Assembly (NCBI RefSeq): GCF_002078875.1 | Contig: NC_034412.1 | Coordinates: forward strand, 10,781,866-10,845,865 | Origin: Numida meleagris | Lineage: Eukaryota > Chordata > Aves > Galliformes > Numididae | Direction: 5' to 3' | Length of the DNA: 64,000 nt | In this document: positions 13,001-28,476 of the stretch, piece after piece | Layout of the letters: the number at the start of each line of letters is the position of its first letter | Position numbering within the stretch: the first letter of the stretch is position 1 | Program-made: the position numbers and the translations under genes | Notes under the pieces: generated by a model | Told to the model about the DNA's origin: nothing | Database searches by the model: none | The model's input: only the letters and a program-made list of their open reading frames with translations

Positions 13001-16000
13001 CTTACACAGTGCCCTCAACAGAGCATCCGAGTGGCTGTCAATCTCCAACGCACTTCTATCTCCACACTGTCACTGTGGGGGTAGGAAAGAAATCTTATCT
13101 CCACCATATAGGTGAGCAACTGAGGCAGAGAAATTAAGGTCTTGATTTAGTTACCTAAATGTAAGGCTCTGGTATCATTTGAGATGTCCTGTGGTGCGTA
13201 AGACATGCACAGGCCTGGCAGGTAGCACACAGGACCTATGGGAGGACCTTCTGGAGGCCAGGCAGGATATGCTGGCACATCACAGACAGATGTCTAGGTT
13301 TAGGCACCTGAATTGAATCCAAAGTGACTAGGCCTGAGGCCAAGGCACAGTGTTTGTGGCAGAGCAGGGAGCTGGACCCTACAAACTGACCCACCAGCAC
13401 CGTAAGTACAAGAACTGCTTCCATCTGCAAAGCATGGATACTTCTGCTTTTTTTCCTACATTTTGACTGTATTACTAAAGCCAAAATTCACGTGTCCTGG
13501 ACCTCCAAAAGAACCCATGTCTGTCAGCAGCCTGTGCACTGTCCTGCTTCTGTCTGAGTATGAACACACATCCATCTTCCAGCCACTCTCAAGAAGACCC
13601 CACCTACGCAATATGGATTTATTATCTGTCCAACTCAATAGAAATTCTCAGATTGCCATACAAGGAGCCAGAGCCAGTATTGGAGCAACCTTCTTCCAGC
13701 ATGCCCAGATCTCACACCAAGGGTGAGCCCAGCTCCTCATGGCAGCGTTTACAGAAAGACACTTTCCTTGTAGTTCATGCCAAAACCCCAATGACAATTT
13801 AGGAGCTTGTAACAAGCTAACTGAGGAAGAATAGGAGGATGGTCAAGGTCAGAGCCCCCTCATGAGCGCTATCAGTCTTGACATGTATAGCAAACAAGGT
13901 TCTCAAACAGCTGCCAAATCAGAAATAAGCTGTATGCAGAGAAGCTGTGCTGGCCTCGCTGCAAGCTGTTATTTTGGTGCATTAGGCTGAGGACAGATTT
14001 GCAAAACCACTCGAGCAATTCGGACATTTGGTTCCCCTTCGAAACAGCTCAGTGAAAGAGCTGGTGGTGAAGCACCAGGCTGGCAGATCTGGCTGTCTTT
14101 CAGAGCAGCTTCCTATGGCACAACCCACAGTACCATTTGCCACACTGGTTTGGGCTGTGTCCGCACACAACTTGCAGGTGGCAGCTCAGGAACACAGGGT
14201 TGGCCAAATTACCCTCAGGATGAGGATAGTTTCAGTCCTCCCTTCTGGCCTCTCTGCTGAGAAAAATGCATACATTCTTTCCCCAGCCACACCAGGTACC
14301 TGAGAGCAGAATCTGATAAATGTCTTAATTTACTTAAGTCTACTGAAAAGTTGAAAGAGGAGAATTATTTTCATGTTATTTTCTTCTTCATATTTGAAAT
14401 CTGATTAGAATAATCCTGGCAAAGCAGAGTGATAAGCAAATAGAGTAGGTGAAAAAGGTAGTTCTGAAAGAGGAAATTGATTTCCTCCCACTATTCCAAA
14501 TCTGAATAATAAACTTTCACAAAGGACTTATTTGCAAGGAACTCTTGGAGATACAAAAAAAGAAAGTAATTAAATTAAGTTTAAGAAATCATCTCCCAGA
14601 GCTCTTTACAAAAACAGAGTAAAAAGTTTGAGACACTCACACTTGGAAGGCAGCGACTCACACTTCTGCAGGGCTGCAGGAGAATTGAAAGAAAACACTT
14701 GGAATTAGTGAATGATGCAAAATCCTGGGGCTATGGGATACTTTGCCTGCTTTCGCACCTAAGGAGTTACAAAACAAAGAGAAGGCATCTTGCCGTTTTC
14801 TACATCTCTGTTTTCTTTTCTAGTAAATTGGATAATTCTCTTCTTGTGGAATTCAGTTTGAGATTTCTAGTGGAGAAGCAGGTCTTGCTCTGACTTAAAA
14901 AAAAAAAGCCATCATGATTTTCAATTTCCCAAACTAATTATTTCTATAAGATTACCACTTTCTTTCCACATTATTAACAAAAATATTGAAAATTTCCTTT
15001 CTGATGTTTAAAAAAATAATTTGCTTCTTCTTCATGTAGTAATTTAAGGTTATATCTGCACAGGAGCATGTACACATTCACTGGACTTTAACCAAAGGAC
15101 AGAGCAGACCACAGTCTCAGGTACACCAAGGGTAAATGTACTCATTTCAGTTTTCTGACTACTGAACACCACTGGATTTACTCCAGATATAACCAAGTGC
15201 CACAGATACCAGAATCTGAAACATCTCTCAATACCACAGAAACTGTAGTGTTCCTTCCACCGTCGCCTTGCTGACATGGTGTTTTAAGGATAGGCTTCCA
15301 CCACTAAGCAAATCAAAGAAGAGAACTTACTCTTGAGTTTGTGATTTTGTTACTCCAAATGGTTTTCTTGCATTTCCTGGCTGTTCCACTCCCAGCGCAT
15401 TGCAAGTGCTTCTTTCCCAAGCACCGCTGCAATCCTGAGCTCCTCGGGAGCCATTTCCAATCCCCCACCCACCATCTTGTGAAGCTCAAACTGCAAACAG
15501 CCCCAGCTCTTTGGGTGACTGAAAAAGAGATATCTGTGGAGCTCTGAGCAACTGAACTTGACATATGGTATTAAGATGTACAGGGGAAGATGGCTGGCAG
15601 AGTAAGACTCTCTGGAGGTTCTTTTGCCTGCTCCCATTATCCTCAATGAAGATTGCTAGGGACAAAAATGCTGAGGAGCCAGAAAAGACATGAAACAGGA
15701 AGATGGAGAGGGAGAAGCAAGCCCTGCCTACACAGCATGCAGGCTTCAAAGCAGACTGATTTGCTCAGACTCAAGATACTACATAAGTTGTGCTGCTGCT
15801 GATGCACCAGTTCTCTGAATAACCACAACGATACAAAAGAAAGCTCCTGATTAAGGCAAAGAATCAGGATCAGGAAGAAGAGAAGAACTAATCCAGCCTC
15901 CACGCATGACCTTCAGCACGTCACAATGCTCCTCTGTGCTCAGTTTCCTTTGCTATGTGATGCAGCTTTCCAGGGTGAGGGAGAATTATCTGAGAGCGTG

Positions 16001-18958
16001 GGAGAGCCCAGAAGCAACTCACAGGTAAATGATAACAGATTCATTTCGGAGCCCACACCATCGGCCTCAGCAACTCCAGCTGACTTAATTCCTCCCACTG
16101 CCCATGACCCAGATGACCCATACGCCCTCAGACGAGCACGTCCCTCAAGGCCAATCAGAGTATGTAGCTTTAGGCAAAAGAACTGCATTTTAATGACTCT
16201 GTACCTAATATGTGACAGCCACAGGCTGGGTCCTGCGTTACACTGACAGTGTATGAGTGGTGCTCCCATCAGAGACTGAAGCAGCACAGTACTTCTCTGA
16301 CCTGGCTGCCCATCAGCCACTGGTGTTCAGCTTGACCCTCCAGGAAAAGGAAGCAGTCACTTCAAAGACACATGGTGCCTGGCACGAGTGCACAGGCCTG
16401 GAACACTGTGGCAGGGATGCAGAGAATTGTCCTTTTCCACTCTCGCTTAGGAGAGACTCCTGCTGGGGAAACGTGTTTGTGGGAACGTCAGAATTACCCC
16501 CAGCCTGGCTGCTTGTCTCACTTTGCACGTGTCTAGAAAGTTGGATGTTCTGAGTGCTTCCTCACCTAACAGCCATATTCATTATCCCACTGGCTCTATT
16601 TTCCTCCCTCTCTTATTACATGTTTATGATGATTAAATGGTGGAAGAGAAAAAGCTGTGCAAGAGATTCATGCTGATTTCTGTCTCCAAGGCTTTACAGA
16701 GAAGCAGACAATCTTTGCCCAGCTGCAGTAATTCCTCTGCAGTGCTCCAGATGGCAGCTGGGAGTCTGTAACATGTGCATGTGTGCATGCAAGTCCCACG
16801 TGCTGCTTTCAATAATGCATCTGATGTGCAGCTTTCAGAGCAGCCAACCAAGGAAGCTTCCTACAAAGACAAGTCAACCCTTCAGCCTTCTCAGGAGGAA
16901 AATGGTGGGGAGATATGAAGACTTACCATCTTCATGCCATATCTTATTTATGTCAAGAGGGTATTCATATTTTGGAAAGCTTTTAGCATAGGGCTGGTGC
17001 CTATGTATGTATTTGGGGGATTGGAGAGTGCATTGCTCTGAATAGCAAAATAATTCCAACTTCCTGGGATTCAGGTAACTTACTGAAAAGAGCCTGAAAG
17101 CCTACCACTGCTCCCCAGGCTGTTGCTCCTCTGCACCTCAGATGCCATCAGCATGTCAGAGGTAGCAGGACACTCACAGAGTCTCTTGACTGCCTTCCCA
17201 GTGGCTGAGATGTCAAAATATCAAATTAACCTGTGATTCATGTGTGTCTATGTAATTTAAAAGCTTTAAAGCTTGTCAAGCTTTTCCACAGCAAGTACCT
17301 CCCACCATTCAAGAAAGGATGGCATCAGTAGTGCAAAAGGATCCCTTTTTAATCAACCAAAAGCAATGGTGTCCACCCAATGAGATGAATCTTTCCTCTT
17401 GGGTATGTAGTCCAAAACATACTGATACAAAATTAATGAGGAATGGCTAAGGAAAAGGAAAAATGAAGAAAGCAACAAGGTGAGCAGCCAAAGCCATCGG
17501 ATGATGTAACTAAAGCACAACAAAACTCCAAGTTAAATTAGTCATAAGAAACCTGAGTTCCTAGAGGTACCAGAAGCCAGCCCCAAGTCTTGGGACTCAT
17601 GGTAATGAAAAGTTATGGGACCTGAACTCAGCTCCCAGGGTACAGAGACTTCACAAAAATTATTTCTGCTTTGCTAGTGCTTAGTCAGGATGGTATCTTC
17701 ACAGCAAACCCAAGTCCAGGCTCTCATCCAGGCCTTTCTGCTACAGTACACTACATTCCCCAGATTCAGCCAGTTTGGCTTGAAATAGCCCAAGTATTTT
17801 GAACTTCTCTTCCTTTCCCCTGGAAAATCGCATTACAATCCAACAATGTTCCCCTTTTAAGAAGTTTTCTATCACTTGGCTCCCAGTTATAATTACATGC
17901 ACAGTCAGTAAGGTTTCTTCTCAGGTTTTTCAGCCTGCCTATGACTGTCGTATCTCCTGCCTTCGCCTCCAGAGCCATTAGTCACTGTTTGGCAAAGGCA
18001 TGCCATTCACAAGTTTTATCCATTCTATATTTGACTTGGGTGTTATCAGAAAGGAGATCGGAATCAGTTCATTAACACACATCTGACCTCAGACAAACAC
18101 ATCCTCTCTCAAAACCTGCCGCCTTCCTTTCATATCAAACAGTCTGGACTTAGGAAGGATAATATTTGTCCTCTCTCCAGCACAAAACAAAATGTTAATT
18201 ATCTCACTGTTACCCTTGGCAAGCTGGAGTTTTATCTAGATTTCACATGTGGAAAACAGATATCATCCCTATTTATGGACAAAGAAGACATGGGATAAAT
18301 GGCATTAGAAAAGCAAATCAGACTGGAGAATTTGGAGCAAAGCAAATTATTAGCCCAGGGAGAAGAGCTCAGCTCTCGGTCATTCTTGCATCCCCCCCCC
18401 AGCCAGCAGGATGCAAAGAGAAGCCTATAAAAAGGAGTTATGCTGTCACCACCTCTCCAGATCACTCATGGGGGCTGGAGAAGTGCATCAACACCAGCAG
18501 AACACAGAGCTGCTCTTGCCATTGATGGTGCTGTGGACCAGAGCAGTTCTTGCCCCACTGAGTCCCTGCATGGAAGGAGCCAAGCACACACAGCCCCAGG
18601 GCTGCTCACAGGGAGATGGTGAACACGGCAATTTTCCCCCTGACCTGTCAACTCCATTTGCCAGGTTTCATGTCACTACAACTTGACGCATCGTAATTCA
18701 GACAGCTGTTGTCTCTGTGGACCACGCTCCTGACAGAGAGTTGGTTGGTCTGGGTGTAATAACTCTGGCAGTTCTCAGCTTAATTTGTTTTTGACAAATG
18801 CCTATGTCATTGGCGCTGGAAACATCTCTTATGAGTGAACACTGACAAAAACAACACAGGAAACAAATACAGCACAGCACTGAGCGACCCTTGGTGATGC
18901 TCTGCCACATCAGCTCCACAGAGAGGTGGAACACCAGCCTCAGCCTATGATTTTTAAT

Positions 18959-19014
18959 AGAATCATAGAATGGCTTAGGTTGGGAGGGACATTAAAGATC
19001 ACCTAGTTCCAACA
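18959..19014 (-). mobile_element. CR1 3'-terminal fragment (short)
   Basis: agaatcatagaatggcttag followed by 'ggttgggagggacattaaag' and 'atcacctagttccaac' is a CR1 3' tail in reverse. Only about 55 bp remain. Confidence 0.8.
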
Positions 19015-19941
19015 CTACTCAAAAATTACTGTTACCAGCTTCATCCTTCTAGTGCCCAGTTACAAGCTACTCACAATGACAACAGAGGCATTCCTGCAAT
19101 CAAGGAACATCTGCGGCAGTGTTGTATTCCAAGCTTTGCCAGGTTGCTCCACTCACATCACCTCTGCTAACTGCGGGGTTCCCTGCATGTCTCCCCATTC
19201 TCAGTCTGGACATTTTCTGGAGTTTCCTTCCAAAATCCAGCTGTACTGCATCGACCATTCTCTTCTGCTTCAACTTCATCATTTCCCCTACAGTGGTTAA
19301 CTGATTGCCACTGCTGCTTAGTGTCTGCCCCAAAGACTTTACCTCCTTCCTTATCAAAAGTTGGAGCTACACACTTGGACTCATGAAAATTAGCAAAAGG
19401 AAGGCTATGCAGAAGATGGTAGCTATCACTGTGATTCATCTTTGAGATTTTGAATCTTGCCTTCCTTACAGTTTAGAGCAACCTTGCTCTCCTTGTGCTT
19501 TAACCTCCTCCCCCTTTCAAACTTGAAGGAAACCACGTGGGATTATAATGCTCTGCCAAAATCTAAACATTTTGTTCCAATTTTATTAGGAATGGTAAAG
19601 CAATATAAAACATTCTGAAGTTCCTTCAAAATGGGGATCTGTAACGTTTCTTTGGGGAAGTGTCAAAATGAGATGAGTCAGCACCACTGGTGTATTTTTC
19701 CCCAATTTTCTTCCAAAATGAAATTTCAGCAAAAGACCATAATGCATTTCTATCTTGACAGACCACTGCTTACAAGGGGAACGTCTCATTCCTGCTTCTT
19801 TGGATGGCATTACATGGAACATAACATACTACTAAATGTCCTGTGCAACCAAGATTAGGAGAAGACAAGTCTTATTTAAATGCCTCTTCATTCTTTATAA
19901 ATTGCACTATTATTATATAAGCTAGCTAAGAAAACAGGATT

Positions 19942-20021
19942 ATCATAGAATCACAGAACGATTTGAGTTGGAAGGGGCCCTTAAAGGCCATCTAGTCCAA
20001 CTCCCCTGCAACAAACATGGG
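19942..20021 (-). mobile_element. CR1 3'-terminal fragment (short)
   Basis: atcatagaatcacagaacga plus 'tttgagttggaaggggccct' and 'taaaggccatctagtccaac' is the 3' tail of a CR1 subfamily in reverse orientation, roughly 80 bp. Confidence 0.82.
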
Positions 20022-23000
20022 CAAATTATGTCTTGCTGCTACTGATTTTGTTTGCAGCACAGGCAACAGCCAAGCCTGACCCTACACAGAGCAGCAACCT
20101 CAACCAGGAGCCCCTCTGTGGTTTTCTGCTAGGGAAGTCCTGGGAGCAAGATTCCTCAGTGAGCTGCCAGATGAGAAACCTGCCCAAAAAGTCACAGTGC
20201 TACAGCACCCAGCTCTCCTGCCAGCCTTCCTGTCGGATGAACAGCCCAGGAGGTGCTGCCAAGTAAGGTCAGACTGGTTTCTAGCACATGTCAATCATGC
20301 CACCACATCTCAAACAATCCCTGAGCCCAGAGTCTCATGTAGTACAGAGGAGCTCTCAATGCCAAGGCACATGGAAAGCTGGAGCACCACATTGCTTCTA
20401 AGAGATGAGAACAGCCAAGCAACATGGGTGGAGCACCTCACTGGTAGAAAAGTGACCGCTTGGCTATTGATAGATGTGTTTACAGGTTTCCATGCTACCA
20501 GGGCACTCATGAGCTGTATTTTAGGAACATTCGACGCAAGGCAGGAATCTGCTCCCAGGGGCTGGCTTTCCTGGCACAACCGCTTGCCCCCAGCATCCAT
20601 TTTACTCCTTCCATATTAATGATTAAGCCTGGGGACAGGAGGCATTTTACATCTCCCAGTTAACGTCTCTTTTCAGCAAACCCCCTTAAACCACAAGCGA
20701 AAAAGAGTGGATGCCTTGGGGGGAAAATTAAAAGCACATTAAATCAGGCTCCTGTTGTGCTTTCCCTTTAGAGACATTTCTGTCTCTGCTGACCTGGCTC
20801 CCTAATGAGCCATGTAAACCAGGGAATCCCCCCAGCAGCGTGCTTGCCTGCAAAGTCTGCAAAAAGGAGATGTTCAGGATACCTGCCCAATGGATTGGCA
20901 CTTCTGATGGAATCAACTAGCAGGGCTCACGGTCAAACAGGCATTAAAGAAATGTCACTGGCAGAAGGTTAACACCCCAAGCCTATTAGGGGAGAGAATG
21001 CAGCATTATTGATTCCAGCCCTTGACCTTGAAACGATGTAAATAAGAGTGCAGCAACCCTGGAGGAGTTGTAGCGAAATAGTTACAGCATCGCAAGCAGA
21101 TTAAAAAATACAGTTAATATACATCCTTCCCCAGATGCTTGTTTATTATTATGCAAGACATGTTTATTATGCAAAATGATAGAGCAGAATAAAAAAGCAG
21201 AGAAAGGGAAAATGAAAAGACACTGAGCTCTTAACATGACTCCATTTTTTTTCAGCGCTGTTTGGATTTTTTTTTATTGTGCATAATCATTCCCTTATTA
21301 GCAGGAATCTTTGAAGTGATTCAAGCTCTAATTTCAGCATTTCAACTTGCAGGTTGATACTGTAAAACCATGCTGAGTCCTGGTAAGCGACCCATTTTTT
21401 TCCCCTCTGCGTTCCCAATCTCTGCTAGGGTTTTCTCAGTCTTTCCAATAAATTATGTATCATGATTTGCCGTTTCAAAAATAATTAGAACTCAGAGTTA
21501 AACAACAAGGAATATGTGAGAGCAATACATTTTAGAAGAGAAGCATTATGCACTTGGGGCAAAACCAATCCCAGCCGCAACGCCACTGAATTATACATAT
21601 CGTATGGAGAGATGCAACGTTGGCATACTTGGCGCGACTGGGTGGGCCTGGAGATGCTCTGCCACTGACAAGCATCTGCTCCAGGATCTTGCCTCTCAGC
21701 CAAACTATTTTTGGGGTGATCCCATCCCCATACTCCTCTGAGATGTAAGAGGAGTGATGGAGAGAAAGCTGGGAGTTGAGACTGAAGGGATGGCTTCGAC
21801 TTCACTTAGCAAGGTTATACGAAAGTAGGAATTAATTTGGTAGCGAAGCTATTAACTGCAGATCGACAGACAGGAGAGCATGTTCTGTGTCTTCTCCCGT
21901 TACGATTAAGCTGTAAACTCACTGGAGCGGGACGTACCTCTTTATTCTGTGTTTTCCTGTCCTCTGCAACAACCAGCCCTTGGTCTCAGCTTCCCAAGAG
22001 CTGAGACACTACAAGTAGCGCCACTGCCCTTCATTCACTTTGTATATTGCTGCTTTGGTATCAAATGCCAACAGGGGATCCCCAGGAGGGTTGCACATCT
22101 CCCCAAAACAGGTGCTGATAAAAATTTTTGGGCACCACCAGGGAATTGACAGCTGCTCCATATTACAACAAACCTCAGTGGGAACTCACCAATGACTCTG
22201 CAAGCTTGCTGTGAGGACGGTGCTTTTGCATCCTGCTGTCTGCAAAGGCAAGAGCCCCAGATAAGACCTGATTTTCTTGCCTACTCAGCACCTAATTCCA
22301 CAGCAGACCTCAGAGACCTCAATAAGCTAGTCTAGAAAAAAAAAAGCAGGTCTCAAGTGTAAATAAACAATCCATAAAAGTCATAAACAGCTGAATCCCA
22401 AGCCAACAAGCTTTGGCATCTAACACATTTAGCCAGCTGTAAAGCTAGCTAGGGATCAGTGGTCTGCTGCAGGCAGCAAGTAAACCAACCCTACACTGTC
22501 CCTGCTCATCTCTAACTGCATGGGAGAGATGAGGAAATTCACTGCTAGAGGTATGGATGTGGCCAAACACATCATTCTTGGAGAAGACTGCATGCTTCTG
22601 CAAAGAGCGCCAGCATCAGAGAACCACTGCTGATTGGCACTGAGGAGACTTTTTCCAAGGGCTGCTTATTCTAAACTCATTCATTCAAGAGCCCACTGGC
22701 CCATGCTGAGAAGGGGTTGGCACAAACCACCTCCAAGACCAGGCTGATAATAGCCTCTGGTTTGATCCAGTGCAGAGGATGTCAGCCAAGGTCCCAGCTG
22801 GCACACACAGATTAAACACTAAGAAAAAAAACAAGCAACCAAACCCTGCAGTGATGATGTGCTCAGCTACAGTCGCAGAAAATCTGGGTTCAAGAGGAGG
22901 AGAAAATGCAAGAAGCAGCACATCCCTGGACAGCTGTGTTTTATCTGAAAGCAATTTCAGGTTTGAGGGCATTACAAGAAGTCCTAGCAAGGCTAGTCTG

Positions 23001-25701
23001 GGACAGACAGCAGGCGAGGCAGCCAAGCAGCAGGAAAAGTTCATTCATCAATGGATCTACATGAGTGAACAGTATCTATGGGGAATATTGACCCATTTTC
23101 CAGAAATCCCTCAGAAAAGGCTAGGGAAAAAGCAGGTGCAAGCACAACAACAAAGGAAGCTAGTCCAAAACAGTGCAAAGCTGTAATTCAGGGTCTGCTG
23201 AGCAAGGTAATAGGGACAACATGTCCTTCGGTGTGCGCAGCAGTCAGGTCCAGCCAGCATGGCCGCAGCCGGCTCACCCCAGAGGGGAGCAGACTGTCAG
23301 TGCTGCCAAAGCAATTCCTCGGCACAGTCTTTGAGTCAGACACAGCCGTGCCAAATGTTGGCTTGGAGTGGGTTCCGGCCCCACAAGGAAGGCTGCAGCA
23401 TCCAAGAGGCTGCCTGGACAGGTTGAGCTCTTCTCAGACACATCCAGTTCTTTTATGGGACCCTGGTCTAATCTCCTGTCTTTGATACTGTGAGAGGCTT
23501 GACCGATGCCCCCTGCTTCTAACAGGCTTTATTATCCCCAGATTTTCTTCTTTCTTATCTTGGAATCTGCTGCAAAGCACAGTGAATTTAATGACGTATT
23601 ATTGTAAGACAGAGACACCAGTCAGTACAAGAGGAAGATCCATCCCAGAAGTTCCAACTCCCTGAAGCAGAAATGGGACAGCAGCATCCATTTGCTGCAA
23701 AGAGAACCCCTAAGTCATGTCCATGAAAAACAGCTTCACTCTTGTATTAGTTCAGACAGAGCTGAATACTGTCAAGCCATGGCATGGAATGAGGTGCACT
23801 CCATTAACCACTGGCTATCGAGGCACATCCTTAGTCTTCCCTGCTTAACCCTCCTATTTAAGATATGCACAATTGCTAGGAATAAGCAGGCCCCATTAAA
23901 CCACCCTCATTTGAATAACGTACAATCTGAAGCATTTTAAGACACTTCACATGAATAGCAGATATCTTTCCATGGTTATCCTGCTGCCCAGCATCTCTTG
24001 GTATGACCCTCCCACCCTTTCCAGTGCCTCACTACTGCTCACAAGTGATCTTCCTCCTCTGCATCATCTCTGATCTCCTAGCTGTCAAGCACCATACTTT
24101 CAAGTCTCCATTTCTTCTCTTCCCTGAGCCCCACAGCTTTCTCCCCCTTGAAATATTTGTTCAGAAAATGCTCACTCCTCATTGCTCCAAAAAGGACCAG
24201 CCAGGCTAGGTGTGGCTCTGGTGACACACACTGCCTTCCTGCAGTCCTCATGTAAGGGGGCAGCGGTGACACGAGGAGCCTCAGCTCTGAGCCAGGACCC
24301 CTTTACTCCCAGCACGGCACAAGCATGGGGCAGAACTTCAGTCCTGACTCTGTGACTAGGAGGAAGCACACCCGATAACACAGCACCACACACTTGGTAT
24401 TACCACCATCTATCTACCTTTAGGACTCTGATCGCTTTACAAAAAGAGAAGATTTTCATTGTTAGTAAACTGACGTAACTTATTTAGAGGCAGTCATTTA
24501 TGTTTACTGGACTATGAAAGAACAGGAAGCGTCTGGCATCCATAGAGATCCAGATTGATCTCTCTGTCTCTTCTTGACAAGCAGCCAGTTTTGAGACCTA
24601 TCTCGCCAGGCATACTAACACATCGACTTGCCATTTTCTACCCTGAGCTGCTGGGGAAAGAGAGCTTTATTAGCTCCCAAGGGAACAGGGGAAATCCCAG
24701 CCACGTGACTGGTTTCGAGCTGACCAGGAACACAGCATCGGCTTCGTCTGCGTACATGGTACAGCACCGCATGGTCCACAGGTTTATGGGAAGGCACACA
24801 GCAGACAGGCCAGGGAAATCAGCATTTATGCCCCACATCAGAGGCTGTTGTCCTTTCAGCAGCCCCATCTCCAATCTCACGTACGCTTTTAAAGCAAAGT
24901 AAATGCTGAGACAAGAGCAGAATCACTGTGCTGTAAATTTACACAAATGGAGATGAGATTAGAATCTTGCCTATACGCTTTAAAGATATCATAGCCAGAG
25001 AAATGAGAAGTGTGTTATTAACTATCGCTACTTACTATGTAGAACTAGAGCAAAGTTATTTGAAGCATAAAAATTTCTGGCAAAGGGCTGCCATATTTAA
25101 TAAATCACTGAATCAATTATTCAGTGTGAAAATCAATTACTTACTTCAAATGAGAATCTTATGAATAACCTCATGCCCTTTCTTGCCATCTAAGAAAGTT
25201 ATAGGGGAATTAGTCAGTAAAAAAATGCCTCACTTATCTTTTATGTGCATAAAAAGACCACACAAATACAGGGTAATTCTGCTCCGCCGAAGCACTGCCA
25301 ACAGAACAGTCCAGAACCATTTTAATGAAGTCAGTGAATTGCAGTGGATTTACACCGCAGTCAAAAGCAGAGTATGACCCACCGGTGCACCACCTACAAT
25401 TAGTTTTCCAGGTGCAATTCAGAACCAATTCCATTCAGTCCATCCCATTTCACAAATATGAAACCAGAATATACCCAGCAAAGCTCAAAACCTCCTCTAC
25501 AACGTGACCTACATTAAGTAACTACTCAAAGGAACGCAAAGTATATCTTCACAGGTCAGGAAATATTACCACGAAACTCCATGGAGACACTTTGAAGTGA
25601 ATATTGCATGGCTTTGCAGCAGCTCCCACCATTCCTACTTTTACAGGCTTTCCGATGCATGACTTTCAGTAAAACTGCCTCCAAGTCCTCCCTCCTGCCT
25701 A

Positions 25702-26049
<348 letters not shown>

Positions 26050-28476
26050 TCAGAAGCAGCACTAGATAGGACGGAAGATACGACCTTCCAGTGCTCAATT
26101 TTACTGCCGTCCTAATGACTAAAGCACTGCAGCCACTTCCTGCCAATTATTTCTTATTGCTCAATTCCAAACAGCCCCTGCATCTCAGTGAAAGACCTTT
26201 CCCATGAGCACACCCATTAACACGGGGCCAGGCTTTTGCTGCATTTCTAACACAAAGGGGCTCAAAGGAGAGAGGACTGTCAGCACCCATAGTCTGAACA
26301 CTCAGGCATTAGCATGGCTTTGTTCCCATGAGATCTGTAGGACAAGAGCACCCAGGTGCTGCAGGACCTTGTGCTTCAGCTTGTGAAGAGCTAACTGGAC
26401 TCTGCCCCAGGATGCTCAGGGTACAGAAAAACAGGCACAAGGTTGAGCAGAAATGTGGGAATGCTTCATTCAAGATCTCTTCCTACACAACTGCCCTGGA
26501 ATGGGAATTTTTTTCTAGTTTCCTAGTCACTAATTCAGACTGCCCCTTCCACGTTCATTAAGCATTTATTGTGTCTTTTTAATACATTTTTTGTACAAGG
26601 GTGCTTGAAGCCTCTAAAACTGGGATGTTTGAATTAGCCCAGAGGAGACCCAGCAGTAGGCAGTGTAGAAGGACTGAGTGACAGAGCACAATGAAGCATT
26701 CCTATTTTCCAGCTGACTGTAAGGACACAATCCTCAAACTGATTCATTTTATAGATCATTTACAGACTTCTACACCTGACACTATAGCAAGCACAGCTCA
26801 AAGGGGTCTTCACATAATGGCTGCAGGAGAAGTAGACCTCTCTGTGCCATCTCCCAGCCTCTCCTTCCCTGGGAGATGCGTCACCACTGATCTAACATCA
26901 GCACTGAAGGCTAATGCAGCTTTTGCTGAGATGCGCCTGTGAAACTGCTGCAGCTCCTCAGGTCAGGCTGATGTTAACCCCAATATGATGGAAGAACTCA
27001 AATCCAACTGAATGCCAGCATCACTCTTCAAGGAGACCTGTGAGACACACACATGCCAGGTAACATGGATTTAACTCCAGCATGAGACGATTCTCAAGAA
27101 CCTCCTTCATGCACAGCCTGTGAATTACGACAGAGTGGAGGAAACAAAAGTGGCTGTGATTCCCTTTCAAAGAGAAAAACATTTATAGCAAATATGGAGA
27201 GAAAAGAAGAGAAAAAAAATTGTTGCTTCTTTGCAAACAGTGGTGGAGATCACAAGAGATTTGTCAAGCTCCCAGGAACTACACAGCTTCTTGCAATTAT
27301 AAGCACCATTTACAGTGAAATATCACAATGTATGCTTAAGTCTCACCAAAACCAGTGCCTACGTTTATGCCATTTCATAGGAAGCAAGCAGAGGGCTTCA
27401 ACAGATGTACACAACAAAGCTCAGTGTAGGTACTGATCTTTGAACAACCTGAATCAAGGATGCCACTACTCTTATAGTGTCCAAAGAGGAGACAAACATG
27501 TCCCACTGTAGCTATTGAGCACTGAAGAGCTGCATTGCAACACAGTTCTACTGCTGAGGAGCTCAGTAACCAAAGCAAGCCCATATTTCTATCACTTTCT
27601 CACTACTAGGAAGGTCTAAAACGCTCTGTAATTAACAAGTCTATTTATAAGCAATTTCCCTTCCCTAATTTTTCCCCCACTGAAAAATGGAGCATGTTGC
27701 TGCAAATAATGAAACAAAACGGGCACCATCGTTCTTTCTGTACGGCCAATTTGTCTTGCATAGAAAACTTGTGACAGACCATTCAAAGTATTCATTAAGC
27801 AGTGGGGTGAGAATGCCCAGAATTAGTGGTGAGAAGTTCCACCTGGAAGTACCTCCATGTCCAAAACTCTCTTTTCCCCACAAGCGCATGCTAAGAGAGC
27901 ACACCAACAATCCCAGTGTGCTGTGTGACAGTAGGAAGAGCACTGGCAGTTCCCAAGCTCCCTTGGTCCCACAGCTCATGATCATGGATTGCAGGCATGG
28001 CAGAACATCTCCTACAACATGCTGCAGAGTAAGGAAGCAAGTGGGCAGGCAGGAAAGCAGAAGGGCACACATCCGACAGAGGTCACTGACAGCCAAAGTA
28101 GTTTTATGAAGCAAAGATTTTCCTCTATCGAAAGTCTTTGGGGGTCAATCAAAACTTTGTAAATTCTCAGAACCGTCTTGGCACTCAAATCATTAAAAAT
28201 TTCTGAATAAGTCAAAGCCTTTTGTTGACGTGCTTTTAAATGAATATTTCATCTTGTTTGTTTTGGAATAGATTTCAAAGCTTGTAAGCTTTCTTTCTTT
28301 TAAGCTTTATTGCAAGAATGTAAATACATGGGAAAGAAATCTCAATCAACTTCAAAAGTAAATGTCTCATTTTGTGTCAGGAAAAAAAAATCCTGCTTAA
28401 CTTGAAATACTGGATTTAAAGGCGGGGAAGAGGACTAACTGCAGTAGGGTACAACCACTAGGATTACTCCACTAGG

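Noticed and set aside
20197..20619. 140-codon plus-strand ORF as a gene
   Set aside because: No domain was recognised, there is an overlapping frame on the other strand, and a frame of this length is expected by chance in 64 kb of moderate GC.
27665..28114. 149-codon minus-strand and 140-codon plus-strand ORFs over the same bases
   Set aside because: Overlapping open frames on both strands with no recognisable motif, start context or splice structure; best explained by chance in an intron.
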